Shown here in pieces: positions 18,113 to 28,116 of a stretch of DNA of 64,000 nt (the first letter of the stretch is position 1; the number at the start of each line of letters is the position of its first letter). The position numbers and the translations under genes are program-made. The stretch comes from UM-FILTER-47-13 sp964445195 (GTDB lineage Bacteria > Pseudomonadota > Alphaproteobacteria > Micavibrionales > Micavibrionaceae). The notes under the pieces are model-generated. The model was not told the origin of the DNA. It saw only the letters and a program-made list of their open reading frames with translations, and made no database searches. The stretch is from positions 24,611 to 88,610 of the forward strand of contig CAYUKA010000007.1 of the NCBI GenBank assembly GCA_964445195.1, given 5' to 3'.

Positions 18113-19297
18113 TCACGCCGTCATTGTAACAGGCTGGCTTGCGCGCTCGTCTTGCCCCAGAACGAAATGGGCGGCCTGCGTTGCCGGGCTGTCTTTCGTA
18201 TGACCGGCCAGCATCATCCGCACCTCTGCGAAACCCTGTTTCTGGGCCGTTTCATCTAAAGTCATAAGCCCTTTGACCAGGTTTTCGGCCTGGCAATCGT
18301 GCTGGATATATTCCGGCACGAGGAGCCGATCAAGCAGGATATTGGCCAAATGTGCGTATTTGGCTGTCACCTTGGATTTAATAAGCCGCCATGTTAACGT
18401 GTTGATCTTATAACCGATCGTATGCGGCACCCCGGCAACGGCTAATTCCAAGCCGACCGTGCCCGAGGTCGCCAACGCGCGGTCCATCGTGGCAAAGGCC
18501 GCCCATTTACGGCTTTGGGCCGTCAGAACATGCGTCTTACAAGGCAGATCATACAGATAATTTTTCACATGCGCCCGCAGATGCGGCAAAGTCGGCGCAA
18601 GAATACGCATATTCGGGTCATGACGCACCAACGCTTCGGCAGCCTGCCGCAATATCGGCCCCATACGATTAAGTTCGCCGATCCGGCTGCCGAATAACAG
18701 GCCAAGCACCGGCGCGGTTTCTGGAATCTCAAGCTCTCTGCGCAAATTCTGCGTCGTTTCGTCCTGCACAGATGCCATCATCGGATGGCCGACAAAAGCG
18801 GCTTCCATCCCGGCCGCTTCAAAATAAGGTGGTTCAAACGGATACAGGCACATCATGCCATCATAAAGCGCCGCCACTTTTTGTGCCCGCTCCGGCCGCC
18901 AGGCCCATACGGTCGGCGCCCCGTAATGAACCAGGCTCGGCCGGCTCACGCCGCTTTCCCGCAGTTGTTTCACAACCCGGAAACAGAAATCCGGCGAATC
19001 GATCGTGACCAGAATATCCGGCCGCTCGTTCTGAATATACCGGACTGTCTGGCGAATGCGCGACAGAATGCGCGGCAGACGCGGAACGACTTCAAAAACA
19101 CCCATGACCGCAATATCTGTAATCGGAAACAGGCTCTCCAGCCCCCGGTCCGCCATGAGCGGGCCGCCAACGCCGATAAATTCAATACTATCGCCAGATA
19201 CGTTTTTTAACGCCGCCATAAGGCTCGCGCCCAACGTATCACCGGATGATTCGCCGGCAATAATGCCAATTTTCAGACGACCCTGCTTAAGCGTCAT
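18113..19297 (-). CDS. lpxB: Lipid A disaccharide synthase
   Basis: LpxB joins UDP-2,3-diacylglucosamine and lipid X into the lipid A disaccharide at the inner membrane. The ATG at 19297 gives 394 residues and has a GGAGA ribosome site; the frame extends to 19318, but those residues are unconserved. The GT-B glycosyltransferase begins KIGIIAGESSGDTLGASL, typical of LpxB, and later has GAPTVWAWRP and ATSGTVGLELA. It overlaps the lpxI stop by 11 bases and is the last gene of the lpxD-fabZ-lpxA-lpxI-lpxB run. Confidence 0.96.
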   Translation of the reverse strand: MTLKQGRLKIGIIAGESSGDTLGASLMAALKNVSGDSIEFIGVGGPLMADRGLESLFPITDIAVMGVFEVVPRLPRILSRIRQTVRYIQNERPDILVTIDSPDFCFRVVKQLRESGVSRPSLVHYGAPTVWAWRPERAQKVAALYDGMMCLYPFEPPYFEAAGMEAAFVGHPMMASVQDETTQNLRRELEIPETAPVLGLLFGSRIGELNRMGPILRQAAEALVRHDPNMRILAPTLPHLRAHVKNYLYDLPCKTHVLTAQSRKWAAFATMDRALATSGTVGLELAVAGVPHTIGYKINTLTWRLIKSKVTAKYAHLANILLDRLLVPEYIQHDCQAENLVKGLMTLDETAQKQGFAEVRMMLAGHTKDSPATQAAHFVLGQDERASQPVTMTA

Positions 19298-20159
19298 GTT
19301 CGAACGTCTCCGGATCAATACCGATCACAAATAGTTTATGCTCATCCGCAAGGTGGGCCGTCTCTTCCGGCGCAATCAGTAAACTGCGCCCGGCATGAAA
19401 CGCGATACCGCTGACCCCCGAATCGGCGCATAAACGGAGCGTTTCCGGACCAATGGTCGGCAAATCGAAGTCAGTATCCTGATCCGGCTTACACAACTTA
19501 ACCAGTACACTGCCACGCCCCTGACGCTTATAGGCTTTACAGCGACGAATGAGCTCATCCGTCCCCTCAATAGCCTCAACACCAAGTACCATTCCCTGCT
19601 GTATGATCGCGGCCTGTCCAACATCGACGCGGCCAAGCGCCTGTAACACCTCAATGCCGCGCAGGATATCCGCACGGTCTTCTTTCCTGGGTTTGTAGCG
19701 CCCAACGACACCGGCAGGCGCCAACAGGTCCGTAGCAAATTCATGCGCACCATGCACCGTAAACCCTTCAGCCTCAAGCTCCGCCCGCAGAGCCGACAGC
19801 AAATTATCATCGCCAAGTGCCTTCAGGCCAATCCGGGTAAAGAAACGCGCAGCACGCAGATCGGGCTTAAGCTCTGCCAGGCTTGGCCGGCGAATCGCGC
19901 CAACCAATACGATATCCCTGATTTGATGGGCCTTCAGCGTTTCAATGATCTGGCCCGCAGCACCAAGACGCGTGAGCATATGGCGGCGCTGCCTATAGCT
20001 GTGCGGATCGGTCTGACCTTCAAAAGCGACAATGAAGATATCCCGCCCCTGTGCTTCGCACGCCTGCGCCAGTCGCGCCGGTATTTCACCGCCGCCGGCA
20101 ATAATGCCAAGACGGGGAATATCGCCAGATTTCACGCGGCTTTGCGGGACGGCTGACAT
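19287..20159 (-). CDS. lpxI: UDP-2,3-diacylglucosamine pyrophosphatase LpxI
   Basis: LpxI hydrolyses UDP-2,3-diacylglucosamine to lipid X and UMP. It is the alphaproteobacterial replacement for LpxH and is unrelated to it (formerly DUF1009). The 290-residue protein opens with a nucleotide-binding-like LGIIAGGGEIPARLA (about residues 17-31) and has LVGAIRRPSLAELKPD (about 85) and GRVDVGQAAIIQQGMVLGVE (about 176-195) in the C-terminal domain. It overlaps lpxA by 28 bases and lpxB by 11. Its place between lpxA and lpxB confirms the role. Confidence 0.95.
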   Translation of the reverse strand: MSAVPQSRVKSGDIPRLGIIAGGGEIPARLAQACEAQGRDIFIVAFEGQTDPHSYRQRRHMLTRLGAAGQIIETLKAHQIRDIVLVGAIRRPSLAELKPDLRAARFFTRIGLKALGDDNLLSALRAELEAEGFTVHGAHEFATDLLAPAGVVGRYKPRKEDRADILRGIEVLQALGRVDVGQAAIIQQGMVLGVEAIEGTDELIRRCKAYKRQGRGSVLVKLCKPDQDTDFDLPTIGPETLRLCADSGVSGIAFHAGRSLLIAPEETAHLADEHKLFVIGIDPETFEHDA

Positions 20160-20932
20160 AGCGTAAACCTGCTTTTCTCACGGGCAAAACGAATAATATT
20201 CATCACCAGCTCGTCAGAAGAAAATTCAGACGCCACCGTTTCCATGCGTGATTCCAAAGTGCCTTCGGTATTGAACAACTGGTTAAAAGCCTTTTGGAGT
20301 TTTTTTACTTCGTCCTTTGAAAACCCCTGCCGTTCGAGCCCGATAAGATTCAGCCCCGCCAGAAATGCGCGCTCTCCTTTGACACGTCCAAAAGGTATGA
20401 CATCATTTTCTACGCCCGACATACCGCCGATAACCGCATAGGCCCCAATACGAACAAACTGGTGAACGGCAGCCAGACCGCCAATCACCGCATAGTCGCC
20501 GACATGAACATGCCCGCCTAATGTCGCATTATTGGCCATGATCACATTGTTACCGATGTAACAATCATGCGCTACATGCGTGCCAACCATAAAAAGGTTT
20601 TGATCACCAACAACGGTCTTCATGCCCCCGCCTTTGGTACCGGGGTTCATGGTCACATGCTCGCGAATTATGTTGCGTGCACCGATGATCAATTGCGCCG
20701 GTTCACCATCATATTTTTTGTCCTGTGTGCGTGACCCGATCGAAGCAAAGGGGAAAATCTCCGTCTCCTCGCCAACCGTGGTAATGCCGTCAAGGACCAC
20801 ATGGGAATGAAGCTTTACGCCATCACCCAGCACAATATCCGGCCCGACCACGCAATAAGGCCCAATCTCGATACCAGTACCCAGCGTTGCCGCATCGTCA
20901 ATCACTGCTGTGGGGTGTATTTTATTCGCCAT
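20132..20932 (-). CDS. lpxA: UDP-N-acetylglucosamine acyltransferase
   Basis: LpxA puts the first 3-hydroxyacyl chain on UDP-GlcNAc, beginning lipid A synthesis. The ATG at 20932 gives 266 residues, matching the family, with TTGGAA as the ribosome site; frames opening at 20953 or 20983 would add unconserved residues. Left-handed beta-helix hexapeptide repeats start at IHPTAVIDDAATLG. The catalytic His lies in VGTHVAHDCYIGNN (about residues 123-136). A 139-base spacer separates it from fabZ, larger than elsewhere in this cluster, so an internal promoter is possible. Confidence 0.96.
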   Translation of the reverse strand: MANKIHPTAVIDDAATLGTGIEIGPYCVVGPDIVLGDGVKLHSHVVLDGITTVGEETEIFPFASIGSRTQDKKYDGEPAQLIIGARNIIREHVTMNPGTKGGGMKTVVGDQNLFMVGTHVAHDCYIGNNVIMANNATLGGHVHVGDYAVIGGLAAVHQFVRIGAYAVIGGMSGVENDVIPFGRVKGERAFLAGLNLIGLERQGFSKDEVKKLQKAFNQLFNTEGTLESRMETVASEFSSDELVMNIIRFAREKSRFTLCQPSRKAA

Positions 20933-20974
20933 GACATGTTCCAAATTATTCATAAAGGCAATATTACACAGCCT

Positions 20975-21004
20975 ACAATACAAGCTGAGAGCCTGTTACA
21001 GCAA
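20975..21004 (-). promoter_or_regulatory. Possible internal promoter before lpxA
   Basis: Read on the minus strand, TTGCTG and TATTGT are separated by 18 bases, in the 139-base fabZ-lpxA spacer. The match is modest, about 45 bases from the lpxA start. Confidence 0.25.
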
Positions 21005-21071
21005 ATCACAGTTTATTGCGAAACATTACAGGAAAAATAAGTCAGAGAAGCGCGTAAAAGATTGGAGAGAC

Positions 21072-21542
21072 TTATGCGCTTTCACCCTGCTCAACGATCA
21101 TCGCACTATAGGTTGCCTGCGCGCAAAGCGTGTCGCCAACGCGGGCTTCGCCCTTGAATTTCCAGACATTTTTTTTATTGCGGATCTTCTCGACATAGAT
21201 ATGCATTGTATCACCCGGCACAACCGGCTTGCGGAAGCGCGCTTCGTCTATCGTCATGAAATAGACCAGATTACCGGCACTATCCTGATCCAGGCCTTCG
21301 ACAACAACAAGCGCCGCTGTCTGGGCCATAGCCTCAATAATCAGGACACCAGGCATAACCGGAATAGACGGGAAGTGCCCCTGGAATTGCGGCTCATTCA
21401 CCGTCACATTCTTGACTGCCGTAGCACTCTCACCCGGAACAAACTCTATAACCCGGTCAACCATCAGAAACGGATAGCGGTGCGGCAGCATATCCATAAT
21501 ACGGCCAATATCAATCGTATGTGCGGAATTCTCGTCAGTCAT
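21072..21542 (-). CDS. fabZ: 3-hydroxyacyl-ACP dehydratase FabZ
   Basis: FabZ dehydrates 3-hydroxyacyl-ACP in fatty-acid elongation and competes with LpxA and LpxD for the same substrate, which is why it is embedded in the lpx cluster. The 156-residue hot-dog protein has PHRYPFLMVDRV (about residues 20-31) and the active-site GHFPSIPVMPGVLIIEAMAQ (about residues 54-73), with catalytic His and Glu. The gene starts 9 bases after the lpxD stop. Length is typical. Confidence 0.97.
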   Translation of the reverse strand: MTDENSAHTIDIGRIMDMLPHRYPFLMVDRVIEFVPGESATAVKNVTVNEPQFQGHFPSIPVMPGVLIIEAMAQTAALVVVEGLDQDSAGNLVYFMTIDEARFRKPVVPGDTMHIYVEKIRNKKNVWKFKGEARVGDTLCAQATYSAMIVEQGESA

Positions 21543-21551
21543 AGCGGCAAC

Positions 21552-22583
21552 CTATTTATTTTCCTGCCCCTTTTTTTGAACCAAACGGCGTAGCAACGCA
21601 ACCTGTTTTAGCGTTTCTCGGCGCGGTAAAGCCGGACTGCCCATCTGCTCTTCTCCCGGCGGCACATCTTTCATCACCCCCGACTGCGCGGCAATCCGGG
21701 CCCCTTTACCAATTTTCAGGTGCCCGGCGATGCCGGTCTGGCCGGCGAGCACGACATAATCCTCTAGCACCGTACTACCCGATATGCCAACCTGCGCAAC
21801 AATCACACAGCCTCTGCCAATCTTCACGTTATGGGCAATCTGCACCAGGTTATCGATCCATGTCCCGGCACCGATCTCGGTATCCGGCCCCGCACCACGG
21901 TCTATGGTCGTATTCGCGCCAATTTCAACGCCATCATGGATAATCACCCGGCCAAGCTGCGGCACTTTGACATGTCCGGCCGGATCAATGGCAAAACCGA
22001 ACCCGTCCTGTCCAATACGGCAGCCGGGGTAAATCCGGACATGGTTACCGATCAGGCTATGACTGATGCTGGCATTTGCGCCAACACGACACCCTTCACC
22101 GAGAACAACACCAGGGCCAATAACCGCATTAGCCTCAATATAGCAGGCTACACCTATCTCCGCCCCCGCCTGAACTACAACACCTGGTTCGATCACGCTG
22201 CCTTCACCGATAACAGCCGTTTCATCGACGAGCGCACTCGCGGCAATCGACGAGGCGGGCTTATGCTCCGGGTAAAAGGTCTGTGCAATCAGCGCGTAGC
22301 TTTTATAAGGATTGGCCGAGAACAAAAGCGCGGTACCGGCGGGAGCAGCATCCGCCATCGCTTCGGTCACAATACATGCGCCGGCCTTGGTCTGCGCGAA
22401 CGCGTCCTTGTACTTAACATTATCAAGAAAGCTGATATCCCGCGCAGCCGCCTGATCAAGCGGAGCTACGTCTTCAAGCAGAAAGTCGGGATCACTGCCC
22501 GGTGAAAGCTCTGCGCCAGCCATATCAGCCAGCACAGCCAATTTATAAGGCCCGGTGCGATGATGAAATCGGGGGTCTGCCAT
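21552..22583 (-). CDS. lpxD: UDP-3-O-(3-hydroxyacyl)glucosamine N-acyltransferase
   Basis: LpxD adds the second, N-linked hydroxyacyl chain in lipid A synthesis. The 343-residue protein has an N-terminal uridine-binding domain (about residues 1-105), a long left-handed beta-helix of hexapeptide repeats (about 110-310) and a C-terminal helix. The catalytic His is expected in IAHNVKIGRGC (about residue 250). The start overlaps the skp stop by one base (TGATG). Confidence 0.96.
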   Translation of the reverse strand: MADPRFHHRTGPYKLAVLADMAGAELSPGSDPDFLLEDVAPLDQAAARDISFLDNVKYKDAFAQTKAGACIVTEAMADAAPAGTALLFSANPYKSYALIAQTFYPEHKPASSIAASALVDETAVIGEGSVIEPGVVVQAGAEIGVACYIEANAVIGPGVVLGEGCRVGANASISHSLIGNHVRIYPGCRIGQDGFGFAIDPAGHVKVPQLGRVIIHDGVEIGANTTIDRGAGPDTEIGAGTWIDNLVQIAHNVKIGRGCVIVAQVGISGSTVLEDYVVLAGQTGIAGHLKIGKGARIAAQSGVMKDVPPGEEQMGSPALPRRETLKQVALLRRLVQKKGQENK

Positions 22584-23149
22584 CAGTTCGTTTCAACATC
22601 AAGCTGAACATCCTGTAAAGAACGGTTCAGCACGGCCATAACATCGTCAGTAATATCAAGTGACTTATCAGCCAGCACGACATTCTGACGGGGCAAAACA
22701 AGATCGTAACCCCGATCATCGGCAATATCGGACACCGCTTCCACGATTTTCACACGTATCTGGTCGAGTGCCACCCCCGCCGCCTGCTCCAACGCCCGCT
22801 GACGTTTTTGCACCAGCATACGTGTCTCAAGCAGCTGGTTTTCAAAGTCCTGCCGTTTTTTTGCAAATTTATCGGCAGGCATATCCGCCCGCGCCTCAGT
22901 CAAAGCCTGTTCCTGTTCCATCAGACCGCGTTCATGCTGTGAAAATTCATCCTGGAATGATTTACGGTATTCCTCGAGTTGCACCTGAATACTCTCGGCG
23001 GCATCTGACTCACGCATAATTTTCTGAATATTGACCACAGCCACCTTTACCTCTGCATATGCCGGCACAGAGGCAAAAAATATAACGGCTAACACGGCCG
23101 TGAACACGAATTGTTTCAAGATCTGAAATTGCAGCATATCGCGCCTCAA
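22583..23149 (-). CDS. skp: OmpH/Skp-family periplasmic chaperone
   Basis: Skp keeps unfolded outer-membrane proteins soluble in the periplasm before BamA inserts them. The 188-residue protein has a signal peptide with a likely cleavage after AYA (about residue 32). KVAVVNIQKIMRES follows and forms the trimer base. The middle (about 60-140) is charged and coiled-coil, the tentacle region, with EQALTEARADMPADKFAKKR. The gene lies between bamA and lpxD, the standard position. Confidence 0.94.
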   Translation of the reverse strand: MRRDMLQFQILKQFVFTAVLAVIFFASVPAYAEVKVAVVNIQKIMRESDAAESIQVQLEEYRKSFQDEFSQHERGLMEQEQALTEARADMPADKFAKKRQDFENQLLETRMLVQKRQRALEQAAGVALDQIRVKIVEAVSDIADDRGYDLVLPRQNVVLADKSLDITDDVMAVLNRSLQDVQLDVETN

Positions 23150-23186
23150 TCAAGATAATAGGGTTTGGAAATAGTCGCTTAACCGA

Positions 23187-25493
23187 TCAGAACCGCGTAC
23201 CAAAGTTAAAGCGGAAGTTCTCTTCCTGATCGAATTCCTCGTCCAGATACGGCACCGAGAAGTCAACACGGATTGGCCCTAGCGGTGAACGCCAGGAAAC
23301 GCCCAGCCCCGCCGCTGCCCGAAGGCTGCTTTCGTCACGGATATCCGGACCGCTCGCATCATCCACATCCCACAGCGAGCCGACATCCGTGAAGGCATGG
23401 GCCTTAATACCCATCTCTTCCGGCAGGCCAAGCGGGAACGTCAATTCCGCTGTGCCACGATAGAACAGGTTGCCGCCAAGGGAGTCATCACTATCGATAT
23501 CCCGCGGACCAACACCGGCCGGTTCAAAGCCGCGCAGAGTACCACCGCCAAGGAAGAAACGTTCGTTAATCTGGACGTCACCATCACCAACACTGGTAAT
23601 CGCGCCGACTTCACCCAGCAGGTTCAAAATCCATTGCTCAGCCACGGGATAGTAATAGGAACTACCCACCTTGCCGGAAACATACTCTGCATCCCCGCCC
23701 AAACCGGCAAATTCGGTATCAAACCAGCTCAGCAGGCCGCTGGTGGGGAACAGCACACTGTCCCGGCCATCATAAGTCACACGCTGAGAAATGGCCGAAG
23801 TGACGCGCTTGCCTTCCTGGCCACGGATGAAAACCGAAGCATCGTCATCCACATCAGTAATATCATTACGTTCCAGCCGGTAACGCAACACCTGGCGCCA
23901 TTTTTCAGACAGCGGATACCCCATACGCAGGCTGCCGCCAGTCCGGCGCTGATCAAACGAACTTTCATCCTGCAGGTCGCGGGTGATGTGGAAGGCATCA
24001 AAACCGGCGGAGAAATCACGATCGAGGAAGTAAGGCTCGGTGAAAGACAGGTTAAACTCCGTACGCTCCCCGGCAATCGTCGCCGCCAGCAGCAGGTCCT
24101 GCCCTTTACCCAGCAGGTTACGCTCGCGGATCGACATATCGGCCAACGGGCCTTCATTGGTCGAGAAACCGGCACCGACCGACAATTCGCCGGTCGACTG
24201 TTCGACGACCTCAACATCCAGAACGGTCTTGTCCGGTGCACTGCCCTGAAGCGGGGTGACATTCACATTTTCAAAATAGCCCAGATCACGCACATTCTGT
24301 TCCGAACGCGCCAGTTTTGAACGATTGAACGGATCACCTTCAACCAGTTCCATCTCACGACGCACTACCTTATCCAGCGTCCGCACATTACCGCGAATAT
24401 CAATTCGTTCGACAAAAACGCGCGGCGTTTCATTAATCACAAACGTAATATTGACCACACGGTTTCCACGGTCACGATCGATCTCCGGCCGTACGCTGAC
24501 GAATGCATACTGCAGATCACCGAGCGCATTCGTAAACCTGTCGATTGTCAGTGTCACTTCATCGGCATTGTACCAGTCGCCCTGTTCAAAGGTGACCTCC
24601 GGCCTGAGCACAGAGGCATCAAAGTGGCGCAGGGCCGAATTAATCGCAATCTCGCCCACGCGATACCGCTCGCCTTCATCAATCGTGAAGGTAATGAAGA
24701 AATGCGTCCGGTCCTGCGAAAGCTCGGCCACCGCCGAGATCAGCCGGAAATCAGCATAACCCTGCGAAAGGTAGAATCGCCGCAACAACTCCTGATCGAA
24801 CGCCAGGCGGTCAGGATCATAACGATCATCCGAGGTCAGGAAACGATACCAGCGGGTTTCCTTCGTACTAATTTCGCTGCGCAATTTATCGTCATCGAAA
24901 TGTTTATTGCCGACAAAGCGGATGCTCTTGACCTCTGTCACCGGCCCTTCGGTAATTTCAAACACAAGATTGACGCGGTTCTGATCGAGCTTGATCACCT
25001 TGGGTTCAATATTTGCCGAGAACCGGCCATTCCGCTGATAGATCTGGTAAAGGCGATTCACATCCGACTGGACCTTGGTCCGGGTCAGGACATGCCGCGG
25101 CCGCATCGATATTTCCGCCAGAAGTTCCTCATCCTCGATTTCATCATTACCTTCAAAGGCAATCTGGCTGATAACCGGATTCTCAATCACGGTCACTTCA
25201 AGCGTGCCGCCGCTCTGCCGTAAGGTTACATCCGCGAACAGACCCGTTGCGAACAGGCTTTTCAGCGCCCGGTTCATTGTATCGCGGTTCATCGGATCAC
25301 CGACACGGGCATCCATATACGTCAACACCGTCGCCGGCTCAATCCGCTCTACGCCCAAAATCCGGATTTCCCGGACTCGGTCCGCGCTCTGGGCCGAAGC
25401 CTTTTGAATACCAAGACCGGTCAGGACCGTTACCAAAACGGCCAGACAGGCGAACCGGATATGCCTTGCTCTGCTCTTTAACACAAACACCAA
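23187..25493 (-). CDS. bamA: Outer-membrane protein assembly factor BamA
   Basis: BamA inserts beta-barrel proteins into the outer membrane. The 768-residue precursor has a signal peptide (about residues 1-35, ending ASAQ) and five POTRA repeats (about 38-425). A 16-strand barrel follows, ending with the C-terminal Phe (FNFGTRF) typical of outer-membrane proteins. The barrel contains the lid-loop motif RGFEPAGVGPR (about residue 650). It stands between rseP and skp. The 41-base spacer from rseP indicates one operon. Confidence 0.97.
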   Translation of the reverse strand: MVFVLKSRARHIRFACLAVLVTVLTGLGIQKASAQSADRVREIRILGVERIEPATVLTYMDARVGDPMNRDTMNRALKSLFATGLFADVTLRQSGGTLEVTVIENPVISQIAFEGNDEIEDEELLAEISMRPRHVLTRTKVQSDVNRLYQIYQRNGRFSANIEPKVIKLDQNRVNLVFEITEGPVTEVKSIRFVGNKHFDDDKLRSEISTKETRWYRFLTSDDRYDPDRLAFDQELLRRFYLSQGYADFRLISAVAELSQDRTHFFITFTIDEGERYRVGEIAINSALRHFDASVLRPEVTFEQGDWYNADEVTLTIDRFTNALGDLQYAFVSVRPEIDRDRGNRVVNITFVINETPRVFVERIDIRGNVRTLDKVVRREMELVEGDPFNRSKLARSEQNVRDLGYFENVNVTPLQGSAPDKTVLDVEVVEQSTGELSVGAGFSTNEGPLADMSIRERNLLGKGQDLLLAATIAGERTEFNLSFTEPYFLDRDFSAGFDAFHITRDLQDESSFDQRRTGGSLRMGYPLSEKWRQVLRYRLERNDITDVDDDASVFIRGQEGKRVTSAISQRVTYDGRDSVLFPTSGLLSWFDTEFAGLGGDAEYVSGKVGSSYYYPVAEQWILNLLGEVGAITSVGDGDVQINERFFLGGGTLRGFEPAGVGPRDIDSDDSLGGNLFYRGTAELTFPLGLPEEMGIKAHAFTDVGSLWDVDDASGPDIRDESSLRAAAGLGVSWRSPLGPIRVDFSVPYLDEEFDQEENFRFNFGTRF

Positions 25494-25534
25494 AAACCCC
25501 TAATTGACAGGAACCGAACCCCTAGCCTGAAAGG

Positions 25535-26929
25535 CTACAAAATAAGCTGGACGATATCATTAAGGTTAGCAAATAGCATGATTCCCACAAGGATGGCTAG
25601 CCCCAAACGGAAAGCGTACTCCTGAATCTGTTCAGAAATCGGTGAACCCTTGGCCGCTTCGATTGCATAGAAAAACAAGTGCCCGCCATCCAGCATCGGA
25701 ATCGGAAACAGGTTGATCAGCCCCAGATTGATCGACAACAACGCCGTAAAAGTCAAAAGCGCGATCAACCCCGCCTGCGCCATATCGCCCGCGATGGCCC
25801 CGATCCGGATAATACCGCCCAGCTCCGTCGCCGCACGTGTGCCGGTAATCATCTGGCCCAGCGCCTTCAGCGTGCTCATAGTAATGCTGAACGTCTCGTT
25901 GACAGCCACACCTACGCTCGCCAGAGGGCCGTGGCGCATGAAAACCTCGCTGTCCCGATCCGCCAGAGTCAGAAATGCGTGTTCAGGGCTCTGTTCGTCA
26001 AAGAGCCCGGCATTATAATCCCGCATCGGATGGATCGTGATATCATCAAGCTCTGTGCCGCGATCAAGCGAAATAATGAATGTCGTGTCCAGACGCTCAA
26101 TCAGCGCTGCGCGCATCGCATCGACAGAGTCAAATTCACGACCGTCAACCGCGCGGATACTGGCGATATCAATGGCATTACCCGGGCTGATCAGGCCCAG
26201 CAGGCCACGCGAATGTTTAAAGCCAAAGCGGTCCTCGCTCTCCAGCCGCTCGGCGGCGGCCATAATCTCGATTTGCTCGCCGTCCCGCACGATCGTGTAA
26301 CGCCGCTCCGTGTCCAGCCCAACCATCACTTCGCGCCGTATATCCTCGAACCGGCGGATCGACACATTATCTATGGCGATAATTTCGTCATGGGGCCTGA
26401 AACCGGCCCGTTCCGCTGCGCTGCCGCCCATAACTGCCGATGCCACAGAGGGTGTGACCGGCTGGCCGTGGAACAGGTACAAGCCGGCCAGCAAAATTAC
26501 GGCAAACAGGAAATTAATCCCCGGCCCCGCCAACACGATTGCTGCCCGCTGACCAACAGGCTTGGCGAAAAAAGCCATATCACGCTCTTCATCCGTCAGC
26601 GGTCGAAACCCTTCCGCTTCACTATCGTCTTCAACGCCGTTTAAATGCCGGGCGCTGGCCGGGTCGGTATCCCCGAACATTTTGACGTAGCCGCCCAACG
26701 GGATCAGTGAAAACTTCCAGCGTGTACCCTGTCTGTCGGTAAAGCCAAACAGCTCCTTGCCGAAGCCGATAGAAAAGCTCTCGACATGCACGCCGCACAT
26801 TCGCGCAACAATATAATGGCCCCATTCATGGACGAAGACGAGCACACTCAGCACAAGAATAAACGTCCCGCCATAAAGCCAGGTGTTTTCGGCGATAAGC
26901 TGGAACCAGTCGAATATAGAGCTACTCAT
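25535..26929 (-). CDS. rseP: Site-2-type zinc metalloprotease RseP
   Basis: RseP cleaves membrane-spanning anti-sigma factors and signal-peptide remnants within the inner membrane. The 464-residue protein has the zinc motif HEWGH (residues 34-38) in the first helix. PDZ-type domains occupy the middle (with GFRPHDEIIAIDNVSIRRFE at about 190). The third metal ligand is in LFPIPMLDGGHL (about 400). It overlaps the dxr stop by four bases. The dxr-rseP-bamA order is standard. Confidence 0.95.
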   Translation of the reverse strand: MSSSIFDWFQLIAENTWLYGGTFILVLSVLVFVHEWGHYIVARMCGVHVESFSIGFGKELFGFTDRQGTRWKFSLIPLGGYVKMFGDTDPASARHLNGVEDDSEAEGFRPLTDEERDMAFFAKPVGQRAAIVLAGPGINFLFAVILLAGLYLFHGQPVTPSVASAVMGGSAAERAGFRPHDEIIAIDNVSIRRFEDIRREVMVGLDTERRYTIVRDGEQIEIMAAAERLESEDRFGFKHSRGLLGLISPGNAIDIASIRAVDGREFDSVDAMRAALIERLDTTFIISLDRGTELDDITIHPMRDYNAGLFDEQSPEHAFLTLADRDSEVFMRHGPLASVGVAVNETFSITMSTLKALGQMITGTRAATELGGIIRIGAIAGDMAQAGLIALLTFTALLSINLGLINLFPIPMLDGGHLFFYAIEAAKGSPISEQIQEYAFRLGLAILVGIMLFANLNDIVQLIL

Positions 26930-28116
26930 ACGGCATATACCTTTTTGTCATGATCTGCGGCGTAACGCATAATATAGCTTTCCGTCGCTTCGCGTACAGT
27001 TTTATCAAAACTGATCACATCTATTAACGACTTTATCGCCGGATAATCAAGGTTATCCAGAACCGTTTCAATGACAGTCACAATACCTGTAAACGGTAGC
27101 TGCCGCTCAAGAAATGCACGCACAGCGACCTCATTCGCTGCATTAAAAGCGATACAGGCTGACTGCCCTGCCTCAAGAGCGTGATACGCTAATGATATTG
27201 ATGAAAATCTTGTTTTATCAATTGGTTCTATTTCTAACTTTATAAATTGATTGAAGTTTAGTTTCTGGCCTGGTGAGGCCATCCGCTCCGGCCAGCCGAG
27301 ACAATAGGCGATTGGCGTTTGCATATCCGGCGCTCCCATCTGGGCCAGAACCGAACCATCAGCATATTCGACCATAGAATGAATAATCGACTGGGGGTGA
27401 ATGACCGCTTCGACTTTATCTGCCGGCATATCGAACAGGTAAGCCGCTTCGATGATCTCCAGCGCCTTGTTCATCAGGGTTGCACTATCGACGGAGATTT
27501 TTCGTCCCATAGACCAGTTTGGATGCTTTACCGCCTGTTCGGGGGTCACAGATTCGAGCTCCTCCGGCGGCATGGTGCGGAACGGACCGCCGGAAGCGGT
27601 CAGGATAATGCGTTCAACCGCCTTCTTCTGCCCTTCGTCAAAGACCTGGAAAACCGCGTTATGTTCACTGTCAACCGGCAGCAGGCTCACGCCATGCCGC
27701 TGCGCGGCTTCAATCACCTGCGATCCGGCGGCCACCAGCGGCTCTTTGTTAGCGATCGCGATATTGGCCCCGGCTTCAATCGCCTTCATGATCGGCTCCA
27801 GCCCGTCAAAGCCTGTAATCGCAGCCATCACTAACTCACAGGGCATCGCCGCGGCTTCCAGCAAAGCCTCACGACCGGCGGCGACCGTAATATCAGTATC
27901 AGCCAGCAGGATTTTTAGATCTTCGTAAGCTGCCGGATCAGCCACAACAGCATGACGCGCATTTAAGCTTCGTGCCTGCGCTGCCAGCGCTTCTGCATTG
28001 CTATACGCCGTCACCGCCTGCACAGCGAAGCGGTCAGGCTGGGAAAGGATAACAGCCGCCGTGCTCTGGCCGACAGAGCCGGTTGCGCCGAGTATGCTGA
28101 TCATTTTTACAGCCAT
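26926..28116 (-). CDS. dxr: 1-deoxy-D-xylulose 5-phosphate reductoisomerase
   Basis: Dxr makes 2-C-methylerythritol 4-phosphate, the committed step of the non-mevalonate isoprenoid pathway that feeds UppS. The 396-residue protein opens with the NADPH-binding GATGSVGQST (about residues 9-18). It has the metal and substrate motif LLPVDSEHNAVFQ (about 150) and ASGGPFR (about 185). The start at 28116 overlaps the cdsA stop by ten bases; an ATG four codons further in is equally possible. Neighbouring cdsA and uppS use the same lipid precursors. Confidence 0.96.
   Translation of the reverse strand: MAVKMISILGATGSVGQSTAAVILSQPDRFAVQAVTAYSNAEALAAQARSLNARHAVVADPAAYEDLKILLADTDITVAAGREALLEAAAMPCELVMAAITGFDGLEPIMKAIEAGANIAIANKEPLVAAGSQVIEAAQRHGVSLLPVDSEHNAVFQVFDEGQKKAVERIILTASGGPFRTMPPEELESVTPEQAVKHPNWSMGRKISVDSATLMNKALEIIEAAYLFDMPADKVEAVIHPQSIIHSMVEYADGSVLAQMGAPDMQTPIAYCLGWPERMASPGQKLNFNQFIKLEIEPIDKTRFSSISLAYHALEAGQSACIAFNAANEVAVRAFLERQLPFTGIVTVIETVLDNLDYPAIKSLIDVISFDKTVREATESYIMRYAADHDKKVYAV

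Noticed and set aside
25524..25536. Small hairpin AGCCT-GAA-AGGCT between bamA and rseP
   Set aside because: A five-base-pair stem overlapping the rseP stop and lacking a T-run; not a credible terminator, and rseP and bamA are probably co-transcribed.
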